A DNA stretch of 64,000 bases from contig OZ245789.1 of assembly GCA_965228045.1 (NCBI GenBank), forward strand, positions 1,674,001 through 1,738,000. The letters run 5' to 3'. The DNA is from JANQEU01 sp965228045. Its GTDB lineage: Bacteria > Bacteroidota > Bacteroidia > Cytophagales > Cyclobacteriaceae. This document shows positions 26,901-38,900 of this stretch, one piece after another. Numbering within the stretch: position 1 is the stretch's first letter; each line of letters starts with the position of its first letter. Made by a program: the position numbers and the translations under genes. The notes beneath the pieces were generated by a model, which was not told the origin of the DNA, ran no database searches, and saw only the letters and a list, made by a program, of their open reading frames with translations.

Positions 26901-29900
26901 CACGCTGTACATAGATACTAAGAACCCGAGCGTTTCGATGCTGGTGTTTGAGGGGGGAGAAGACAGTCTGAGTGATGCTACGGGCACGTTGGAGGTCTTG
27001 GTGACCTTCAGTGAGGTGATGGACCAGACGAGCACTCCGCTTCTGACCTACACGCCGACGGTTACCGGTGCCTTACAGTCGACCGGTTCCGGCTGGGATG
27101 ATTCGGACACTTACCGTTTCAGTTACAATGTACTTGACAGTGTGAGTCTGGGTTCTGTAGACATCGAGGTGAGTGGCGGCACCGACCTGGTAGACAACAC
27201 CTCCTTGAGTCGCACTTTCACCGACACGCTGTATTTTGACACTAAGAACCCCAGTGTTATCGCTTTGGAGTACACGCTGGGCGAGGACAGCTTACGGGAT
27301 GCTACGGGCACGTTTGAGGTGGCGGTGAGCTACAGTGAGGTGATGAAGAGCGGCACTTCCCCTGTGCTGACGTTCAGTGAGGATGTGAGTATGGCGTTGA
27401 GTGAGACGTCTGCGAGCTGGACGCTCAATGACAGCGTGTATACGTTTGTGTACGATGTGCTGGACAGCATCAGCCTTGGGATCATGGACATCACCGTCAG
27501 TGGTGGCACCGACCTGGTAGACAACACCTCCTTGAGTCGCACTTTCACCGACACGCTGTATTTTGATACTAAGAACCCCAGTGTTATCGCTTTGGAGTAC
27601 ACGCTGGGCGAGGACAGCTTACGGGATGCTACGGGCACGTTTGAGGTAGCGGTGAGCTACAGTGAGGTGATGAAGAGCGGCACTTCCCCTGTGCTGACGT
27701 TCAGTGAGGATGTGAGTATGGCGTTGAGTGAGACGTCAGCGAGCTGGACGCTTAATGACAGCGTGTATACGTTTGTGTACGATGTGCTGGACAGCATCAG
27801 CCTTGGGATCATGGACATCACCGTCAGTGGTGGCACCGACCTGGTAGACAACACCTCCTTGAGTCGCACTTTCACCGACACGCTGTATTTTGATACTAAG
27901 AACCCCAGTGTTATCGCTTTGGAGTACACGCTGGGCGAGGACAGCTTACGGGATGCCACGGGCACGTTTGAGGTAGCGGTGAGCTACAGTGAGGTGATGA
28001 AGAGCGGCACTTCCCCTGTGCTGACGTTCAGTGAGGATGTGAGTATGGCGTTGAGTGAGACGTCGGCGAGCTGGACGCTCAATGACAGTGTGTATACGTT
28101 TGTGTACGATGTGCTGGACAGCATCAGCCTTGGGATCATGGACATCACCGTCAGTGGTGGCACCGACCTGGTAGACAACACCTCCTTGAGTCGCACTTTC
28201 ACCGACACGCTGTATTTTGATACTAAGAACCCCAGTGTTATCGCTTTGGAGTACACGCTGGGCGAGGACAGCTTACGGGATGCCACGGGCACGTTTGAGG
28301 TAGCGGTGAGCTACAGTGAGGTGATGAAGAGCGGCACTTCCCCTGTGCTGACGTTCAGTGAGGATGTGAGTATGGCGTTGAGTGAGACGTCTGCGAGCTG
28401 GACGCTCAATGACAGTGTGTATACGTTTGTGTACGATGTGCTTGACAGCATCAGCCTTGGGATCATGGACATCACCGTGAGTGGCGGCACCGACCTGGTA
28501 GACAACACCTCCTTGAGTCGCACTTTCACCGACACGCTGTATTTTGATACTAAGAACCCCAGTGTTATCGCTTTGGAGTACACGCTGGGCGAGGACAGCT
28601 TACGGGATGCCACGGGCACGTTTGAGGTAGCGGTGAGCTACAGTGAGGTGATGAAGAGCGGCACTTCCCCTGTGCTGACGTTCAGTGAGGATGTGAGTAT
28701 GGCGTTGAGTGAGACGTCTGCGAGCTGGACGCTCAATGACAGCGTGTATACGTTTGTGTACGATGTGCTGGACAGCATCAGCCTTGGGATCATGGACATC
28801 ACCGTCAGTGGTGGCACCGACCTGGTAGACAACACCTCCTTGAGTCGCACTTTCACCGACACGCTGTATTTTGATACTAAGAACCCCAGTGTTATCGCTT
28901 TGGAGTACACGCTGGGCGAGGACAGCTTACGGGATGCTACGGGCACGTTTGAGGTAGCGGTGAGCTACAGTGAGGTGATGAAGAGCGGCACTTCCCCTGT
29001 GCTGACGTTCAGTGAGGATGTGAGTATGGCGTTGAGTGAGACGTCAGCGAGCTGGACGCTCAATGACAGCGTGTATACGTTTGTGTACGATGTGCTGGAC
29101 AGCATCAGCCTTGGGATCATGGACATCACCGTCAGTGGTGGCACCGACCTGGTAGACAACACCTCCTTGAGTCGGACATTCACCGACACGCTGTATTTTG
29201 ATACTAAGAACCCCAGTGTTATCGCTTTGGAGTACACGCTGGGCGAGGACAGCTTACGGGATGCCACGGGCACGTTTGAGGTAGCGGTGAGCTACAGTGA
29301 GGTGATGAAGAGCGGCACTTCCCCTGTGCTGACGTTCAGTGAGGATGTGAGTATGGCGTTGAGTGAGACGTCGGCGAGCTGGACGCTCAATGACAGTGTG
29401 TATACGTTTGTGTACGATGTGCTGGACAGCATCAGCCTTGGGATCATGGACATCACCGTCAGTGGTGGCACCGACCTGGTAGACAACACCTCCTTGAGTC
29501 GCACTTTCACCGACACGCTGTATTTTGATACTAAGAACCCCAGTGTTATCGCTTTGGAGTACACGCTGGGCGAGGACAGCTTACGGGATGCCACGGGCAC
29601 GTTTGAGGTAGCGGTGAGCTACAGTGAGGTGATGAAGAGCGGCACTTCCCCTGTGCTGACGTTCAGTGAGGATGTGAGTATGGCGTTGAGTGAGACGTCG
29701 GCGAGCTGGACGCTCAATGACAGTGTGTATACGTTTGTGTACGATGTGCTGGACAGCATCAGCCTTGGGATCATGGACATCACCGTCAGTGGTGGCACCG
29801 ACCTGGTAGACAACACCTCCTTGAGTCGGACATTCACCGACACGCTGTATTTTGATACTAAGAACCCCAGTGTTATCGCTTTGGAGTACACGCTGGGCGA

Positions 29901-32900
29901 GGACAGCTTACGGGATGCCACGGGCACGTTTGAGGTGGCGGTGAGCTACAGTGAGGTGATGAAGAGCGGCACTTCCCCTGTGCTGACGTTCAGTGAGGAT
30001 GTGAGTATGGCGTTGAGTGAGACGTCGGCGAGCTGGACGCTCAATGACAGTGTGTATACGTTTGTGTACGATGTGCTGGACAGCATCAGCCTTGGGATCA
30101 TGGACATCACCGTCAGTGGTGGCACCGACCTGGTAGACAACACCTCCTTGAGTCGCACTTTCACCGACACGTTGTATTTTGATACTAAGAACCCCAGTGT
30201 TATCGCTTTGGAGTACACGCTGGGCGAGGACAGCTTACGGGATGCCACGGGCACGTTTGAGGTAGCGGTGAGCTACAGTGAGGTGATGAAGAGCGGCACT
30301 TCCCCTGTGCTGACGTTCAGTGAGGATGTGAGTATGGCGTTGAGTGAGACGTCGGCGAGCTGGACGCTCAATGACAGCGTGTATACGTTTGTGTACGATG
30401 TGCTTGACAGCATCAGCCTCGGGATCATGGACATCACCGTCAGTGGTGGCACCGACCTGGTAGACAACACCTCCTTGAGTCGCACTTTCACCGACACGCT
30501 GTATTTTGACACTAAGAACCCCAGTGTTATCGCTTTGGAGTACACGCTGGGCGAGGACAGCTTACGGGATGCTACGGGCACGTTTGAGGTAGCGGTGAGC
30601 TACAGTGAGGTGATGAAGAGCGGCACTTCCCCTGTGCTGACGTTCAGTGAGGATGTGAGTATGGCGTTGAGTGAGACGTCTGCGAGCTGGACGCTCAATG
30701 ACAGTGTGTATACGTTTGTGTACGATGTGCTGGACAGCATCAGCCTTGGGATCATGGACATCACCGTCAGTGGTGGCACCGACCTGGTAGACAACACCTC
30801 CTTGAGTCGCACTTTCACCGACACGCTGTATTTTGATACTAAGAACCCCAGTGTTATCGCTTTGGAGTACACGCTGGGCGAGGACAGCTTACGGGATGCC
30901 ACGGGCACGTTTGAGGTAGCGGTGAGCTACAGTGAGGTGATGAAGAGCGGCACTTCCCCTGTGCTGACGTTCAGTGAGGATGTGAGTATGGCGTTGAGTG
31001 AGACGTCTGCGAGCTGGACGCTCAATGACAGTGTGTATACGTTTGTGTACGATGTGCTTGACAGCATCAGCCTTGGGATCATGGACATCACCGTCAGTGG
31101 TGGCACCGACCTGGTAGACAACACCTCCTTGAGTCGGACATTCACCGACACGCTGTATTTTGATACTAAGAACCCCAGTGTTATCGCTTTGGAGTACACG
31201 CTGGGCGAGGACAGCTTACGGGATGCCACGGGCACGTTTGAGGTAGCGGTGAGCTACAGTGAGGTGATGAAGAGCGGCACTTCCCCTGTGCTGACGTTCA
31301 GTGAGGATGTGAGCAGTGCGTTGAGTGAGACGTCTGCGAGCTGGACGCTCAATGACAGCGTGTATACGTTTGTGTACGATGTGCTGGACAGCATCAGCCT
31401 TGGGATCATGGACATCACCGTCAGTGGTGGCACCGACCTGGTAGACAACACCTCCTTGAGTCGGACATTCACCGACACGCTGTATTTTGACACTAAGAAC
31501 CCCAGTGTTATCGCTTTGGAGTACACGCTGGGCGAGGACAGCTTACGGGATGCCACGGGCACGTTTGAGGTGGCGGTGAGCTACAGTGAGGTGATGAAGA
31601 GCGGCACTTCCCCTGTGCTGACGTTCAGTGAGGATGTGAGCAGTGCGTTGAGTGAGACGTCGGCGAGCTGGACGCTCAATGACAGCGTGTATACGTTTGT
31701 GTACGATGTGCTGGACAGCATCAGCCTTGGGATCATGGACATCACCGTCAGTGGTGGCACCGACCTGGTAGACAACACCTCCTTGAGTCGGACATTCACC
31801 GACACGCTGTATTTTGACACTAAGAACCCCAGTGTTATCGCTTTGGAGTACACGCTGGGCGAGGACAGCTTACGGGATGCCACGGGCACGTTTGAGGTAG
31901 CGGTGAGCTACAGTGAGGTGATGAAGAGCGGCACTTCCCCTGTGCTGACGTTCAGTGAGGATGTGAGTATGGCGTTGAGTGAGACGTCGGCGAGCTGGAC
32001 GCTTAATGACAGCGTGTATACGTTTGTGTACGATGTGCTGGACAGCATCAGCCTTGGGATCATGGACATCACCGTCAGTGGTGGCACCGACCTGGTAGAC
32101 AACACCTCCTTGAGTCGGACATTCACCGACACGCTGTATTTTGACACTAAGAACCCCAGTGTTATCGCTTTGGAGTACACGCTGGGCGAGGACAGCTTAC
32201 GGGATGCCACGGGCACGTTTGAGGTGGCGGTGAGCTACAGTGAGGTGATGAAGAGCGGCACTTCCCCTGTGCTGACGTTCAGTGAGGATGTGAGTATGGC
32301 GTTGAGTGAGACGTCGGCGAGCTGGACGCTTAATGACAGCGTGTATACGTTTGTGTACGATGTGCTGGACAGCATCAGCCTTGGGATCATGGACATCACC
32401 GTCAGTGGCGGCACCGACCTGGTAGACAACACCTCCTTGAGTCGGACATTCACCGACACGCTGTATTTTGACACGAAGAACCCCAGTGTTATCGCTTTGG
32501 AGTACACGCTGGGCGAGGACAGCTTACGGGATGCCACGGGCACGTTTGAGGTAGCGGTGAGCTACAGTGAGGTGATGAAGAGCGGCACTTCCCCTGTGCT
32601 GACGTTCAGTGAGGATGTGAGCAGTGCGTTGAGTGAGACGTCTGCGAGCTGGACGCTCAATGACAGCGTGTATACGTTTGTGTACGATGTGCTGGACAGC
32701 ATCAGCCTTGGGATCATGGACATCACCGTCAGTGGTGGCACCGACCTGGTAGACAACACCTCCTTGAGTCGCACTTTCACCGACACGCTGTATTTTGATA
32801 CTAAGAACCCCAGTGTTATCGCTTTGGAGTACACGCTGGGCGAGGACAGCTTACGGGATGCCACGGGCACGTTTGAGGTAGCGGTGAGCTACAGTGAGGT

Positions 32901-35900
32901 GATGAAGAGCGGCACTTCCCCTGTGCTGACGTTCAGTGAGGATGTGAGTATGGCGTTGAGTGAGACGTCGGCGAGCTGGACGCTCAATGACAGTGTGTAT
33001 ACGTTTGTGTACGATGTGCTGGACAGCATCAGCCTTGGGATCATGGACATCACCGTCAGTGGTGGCACCGACCTGGTAGACAACACCTCCTTGAGTCGCA
33101 CTTTCACCGACACGCTGTATTTTGATACTAAGAACCCCAGTGTTATCGCTTTGGAGTACACGCTGGGCGAGGACAGCTTACGGGATGCCACGGGCACGTT
33201 TGAGGTAGCGGTGAGCTACAGTGAGGTGATGAAGAGCGGCACTTCCCCTGTGCTGACGTTCAGTGAGGATGTGAGTATGGCGTTGAGTGAGACGTCTGCG
33301 AGCTGGACGCTCAATGACAGTGTGTATACGTTTGTGTACGATGTGCTTGACAGCATCAGCCTTGGGATCATGGACATCACCGTGAGTGGCGGCACCGACC
33401 TGGTAGACAACACCTCCTTGAGTCGCACTTTCACCGACACGCTGTATTTTGATACTAAGAACCCCAGTGTTATCGCTTTGGAGTACACGCTGGGCGAGGA
33501 CAGCTTACGGGATGCCACGGGCACGTTTGAGGTAGCGGTGAGCTACAGTGAGGTGATGAAGAGCGGCACTTCCCCTGTGCTGACGTTCAGTGAGGATGTG
33601 AGTATGGCGTTGAGTGAGACGTCTGCGAGCTGGACGCTCAATGACAGCGTGTATACGTTTGTGTACGATGTGCTGGACAGCATCAGCCTTGGGATCATGG
33701 ACATCACCGTCAGTGGTGGCACCGACCTGGTAGACAACACCTCCTTGAGTCGCACTTTCACCGACACGCTGTATTTTGATACTAAGAACCCCAGTGTTAT
33801 CGCTTTGGAGTACACGCTGGGCGAGGACAGCTTACGGGATGCTACGGGCACGTTTGAGGTAGCGGTGAGCTACAGTGAGGTGATGAAGAGCGGCACTTCC
33901 CCTGTGCTGACGTTCAGTGAGGATGTGAGTATGGCGTTGAGTGAGACGTCAGCGAGCTGGACGCTCAATGACAGCGTGTATACGTTTGTGTACGATGTGC
34001 TGGACAGCATCAGCCTTGGGATCATGGACATCACCGTCAGTGGTGGCACCGACCTGGTAGACAACACCTCCTTGAGTCGCACTTTCACCGACACGCTGTA
34101 TTTTGATACTAAGAACCCCAGTGTTATCGCTTTGGAGTACACGCTGGGCGAGGACAGCTTACGGGATGCCACGGGCACGTTTGAGGTAGCGGTGAGCTAC
34201 AGTGAGGTGATGAAGAGCGGCACTTCCCCTGTGCTGACGTTCAGTGAGGATGTGAGTATGGCGTTGAGTGAGACGTCGGCGAGCTGGACGCTCAATGACA
34301 GTGTGTATACGTTTGTGTACGATGTGCTGGACAGCATCAGCCTTGGGATCATGGACATCACCGTCAGTGGTGGCACCGACCTGGTAGACAACACCTCCTT
34401 GAGTCGCACTTTCACCGACACGCTGTATTTTGATACTAAGAACCCCAGTGTTATCGCTTTGGAGTACACGCTGGGCGAGGACAGCTTACGGGATGCCACG
34501 GGCACGTTTGAGGTAGCGGTGAGCTACAGTGAGGTGATGAAGAGCGGCACTTCCCCTGTGCTGACGTTCAGTGAGGATGTGAGTATGGCGTTGAGTGAGA
34601 CGTCTGCGAGCTGGACGCTCAATGACAGTGTGTATACGTTTGTGTACGATGTGCTTGACAGCATCAGCCTTGGGATCATGGACATCACCGTCAGTGGTGG
34701 CACCGACCTGGTAGACAACACCTCCTTGAGTCGGACATTCACCGACACGCTGTATTTTGATACTAAGAACCCCAGTGTTATCGCTTTGGAGTACACGCTG
34801 GGCGAGGACAGCTTACGGGATGCCACGGGCACGTTTGAGGTGGCGGTGAGCTACAGTGAGGTGATGAAGAGCGGCACTTCCCCTGTGCTGACGTTCAGTG
34901 AGGATGTGAGTATGGCGTTGAGTGAGACGTCGGCGAGCTGGACGCTCAATGACAGTGTGTATACGTTTGTGTACGATGTGCTGGACAGCATCAGCCTTGG
35001 GATCATGGACATCACCGTCAGTGGTGGCACCGACCTGGTAGACAACACCTCCTTGAGTCGCACTTTCACCGACACGTTGTATTTTGATACTAAGAACCCC
35101 AGTGTTATCGCTTTGGAGTACACGCTGGGCGAGGACAGCTTACGGGATGCCACGGGCACGTTTGAGGTAGCGGTGAGCTACAGTGAGGTGATGAAGAGCG
35201 GCACTTCCCCTGTGCTGACGTTCAGTGAGGATGTGAGTATGGCGTTGAGTGAGACGTCGGCGAGCTGGACGCTCAATGACAGCGTGTATACGTTTGTGTA
35301 CGATGTGCTTGACAGCATCAGCCTCGGGATCATGGACATCACCGTCAGTGGTGGCACCGACCTGGTAGACAACACCTCCTTGAGTCGCACTTTCACCGAC
35401 ACGCTGTATTTTGACACTAAGAACCCCAGTGTTATCGCTTTGGAGTACACGCTGGGCGAGGACAGCTTACGGGATGCTACGGGCACGTTTGAGGTAGCGG
35501 TGAGCTACAGTGAGGTGATGAAGAGCGGCACTTCCCCTGTGCTGACGTTCAGTGAGGATGTGAGTATGGCGTTGAGTGAGACGTCTGCGAGCTGGACGCT
35601 CAATGACAGTGTGTATACGTTTGTGTACGATGTGCTGGACAGCATCAGCCTTGGGATCATGGACATCACCGTCAGTGGTGGCACCGACCTGGTAGACAAC
35701 ACCTCCTTGAGTCGCACTTTCACCGACACGCTGTATTTTGATACTAAGAACCCCAGTGTTATCGCTTTGGAGTACACGCTGGGCGAGGACAGCTTACGGG
35801 ATGCCACGGGCACGTTTGAGGTAGCGGTGAGCTACAGTGAGGTGATGAAGAGCGGCACTTCCCCTGTGCTGACGTTCAGTGAGGATGTGAGTATGGCGTT

Positions 35901-38900
35901 GAGTGAGACGTCGGCGAGCTGGACGCTCAATGACAGTGTGTATACGTTTGTGTACGATGTGCTTGACAGCATCAGCCTTGGGATCATGGACATCACCGTC
36001 AGTGGTGGCACCGACCTGGTAGACAACACCTCCTTGAGTCGGACATTCACCGACACGCTGTATTTTGATACTAAGAACCCCAGTGTTATCGCTTTGGAGT
36101 ACACGCTGGGCGAGGACAGCTTACGGGATGCCACGGGCACGTTTGAGGTAGCGGTGAGCTACAGTGAGGTGATGAAGAGCGGCACTTCCCCTGTGCTGAC
36201 GTTCAGTGAGGATGTGAGCAGTGCGTTGAGTGAGACGTCTGCGAGCTGGACGCTCAATGACAGCGTGTATACGTTTGTGTACGATGTGCTGGACAGCATC
36301 AGCCTTGGGATCATGGACATCACCGTCAGTGGTGGCACCGACCTGGTAGACAACACCTCCTTGAGTCGGACATTCACCGACACGCTGTATTTTGACACTA
36401 AGAACCCCAGTGTTATCGCTTTGGAGTACACGCTGGGCGAGGACAGCTTACGGGATGCCACGGGCACGTTTGAGGTGGCGGTGAGCTACAGTGAGGTGAT
36501 GAAGAGCGGCACTTCCCCTGTGCTGACGTTCAGTGAGGATGTGAGCAGTGCGTTGAGTGAGACGTCGGCGAGCTGGACGCTCAATGACAGCGTGTATACG
36601 TTTGTGTACGATGTGCTGGACAGCATCAGCCTTGGGATCATGGACATCACCGTCAGTGGTGGCACCGACCTGGTAGACAACACCTCCTTGAGTCGGACAT
36701 TCACCGACACGCTGTATTTTGACACTAAGAACCCCAGTGTTATCGCTTTGGAGTACACGCTGGGCGAGGACAGCTTACGGGATGCCACGGGCACGTTTGA
36801 GGTGGCGGTGAGCTACAGTGAGGTGATGAAGAGCGGCACTTCCCCTGTGCTGACGTTCAGTGAGGATGTGAGTATGGCGTTGAGTGAGACGTCGGCGAGC
36901 TGGACGCTTAATGACAGCGTGTATACGTTTGTGTACGATGTGCTGGACAGCATCAGCCTTGGGATCATGGACATCACCGTCAGTGGCGGCACCGACCTGG
37001 TAGACAACACCTCTTTGAGTCGGACATTCACCGACACGTTGTATTTTGACACTAAGAACCCCAGTGTTATCGCTTTGGAGTACACGCTGGGCGAGGACAG
37101 CTTACGGGATGCCACGGGCACGTTTGAGGTGGCGGTGAGCTACAGTGAGGTGATGAAGAGCGGCACTTCCCCTGTGCTGACGTTCAGTGAGGATGTGAGT
37201 ATGGCGTTGAGTGAGACGTCTGCGAGCTGGACGCTCAATGACAGCGTGTATACGTTTGTGTACGATGTGCTTGACAGCATCAGCCTTGGGATCATGGACA
37301 TCACCGTCAGTGGCGGCACCGACCTGGTAGACAACACCTCCTTGAGTCGGACATTCACCGACACGTTGTATTTTGATACTAAGAACCCCAGTGTTATCGC
37401 TTTGGAGTACACGCTGGGCGAGGACAGCTTACGGGATGCCACGGGCACGTTTGAGGTAGCGGTGAGCTACAGTGAGGTGATGAAGAGCGGCACTTCCCCT
37501 GTGCTGACGTTCAGTGAGGATGTGAGTATGGCGTTGAGTGAGACGTCGGCGAGCTGGACGCTCAATGACAGTGTGTATACGTTTGTGTACGATGTGCTTG
37601 ACAGCATCAGCCTCGGGATCATGGACATCACCGTCAGTGGCGGCACCGACCTGGTAGACAACACCTCCTTGAGTCGCACTTTCACCGACACGCTGTATTT
37701 TGATACTAAGAACCCCAGTGTTATCGCTTTGGAGTACACGCTGGGCGAGGACAGCTTACGGGATGCCACGGGCACGTTTGAGGTGGCGGTGAGCTACAGT
37801 GAGGTGATGAAGAGCGGCACTTCCCCTGTGCTGACGTTCAGTGAGGATGTGAGTATGGCGTTGAGTGAGACGTCTGCGAGCTGGACGCTCAATGACAGCG
37901 TGTATACGTTTGTGTACGATGTGCTTGACAGCATCAGCCTCGGGATCATGGACATCACCGTCAGTGGCGGCACCGACCTGGTAGACAACACCTCCTTGAG
38001 TCGCACTTTCACCGACACGCTGTATTTTGATACTAAGAACCCCAGTGTTATCGCTTTGGAGTACACGCTGGGCGAGGACAGCTTACGGGATGCCACGGGC
38101 ACGTTTGAGGTGGCGGTGAGCTACAGTGAGGTGATGAAGAGCGGCACTTCCCCTGTGCTGACGTTCAGTGAGGATGTGAGTATGGCGTTGAGTGAGACAT
38201 CAGCGAGCTGGACGCTTAATGACAGCGTGTATACGTTTGTGTACGATGTGCTGGACAGCATCAGCCTTGGGATCATGGACATCACCGTCAGTGGTGGCAC
38301 CGACCTGGTAGACAACACCTCCTTGAGTCGGACATTCACCGACACGCTGTATTTTGATACTAAGAACCCCAGTGTTATCGCTTTGGAGTACACGCTGGGC
38401 GAGGACAGCTTACGGGATGCTACGGGCACGTTTGAGGTGGCGGTGAGCTACAGTGAGGTGATGAAGAGCGGCACTTCCCCTGTGCTGACGTTCAGTGAGG
38501 ATGTGAGTATGGCGTTGAGTGAGACGTCTGCGAGCTGGACGCTCAATGACAGCGTGTATACGTTTGTGTACGATGTGCTTGACAGCATCAGCCTTGGGAT
38601 CATGGACATCACCGTCAGTGGCGGCACCGACCTGGTAGACAACACCTCCTTGAGTCGCACTTTCACCGACACGCTGTATTTTGATACTAAGAACCCCAGT
38701 GTTATCGCTTTGGAGTACACGCTGGGCGAGGACAGCTTACGGGATGCCACGGGCACGTTTGAGGTGGCGGTGAGCTACAGTGAGGTGATGAAGAGCGGCA
38801 CTTCCCCTGTGCTGACGTTCAGTGAGGATGTGAGTATGGCGTTGAGTGAGACGTCTGCGAGCTGGACGCTCAATGACAGTGTGTATACGTTTGTGTACGA

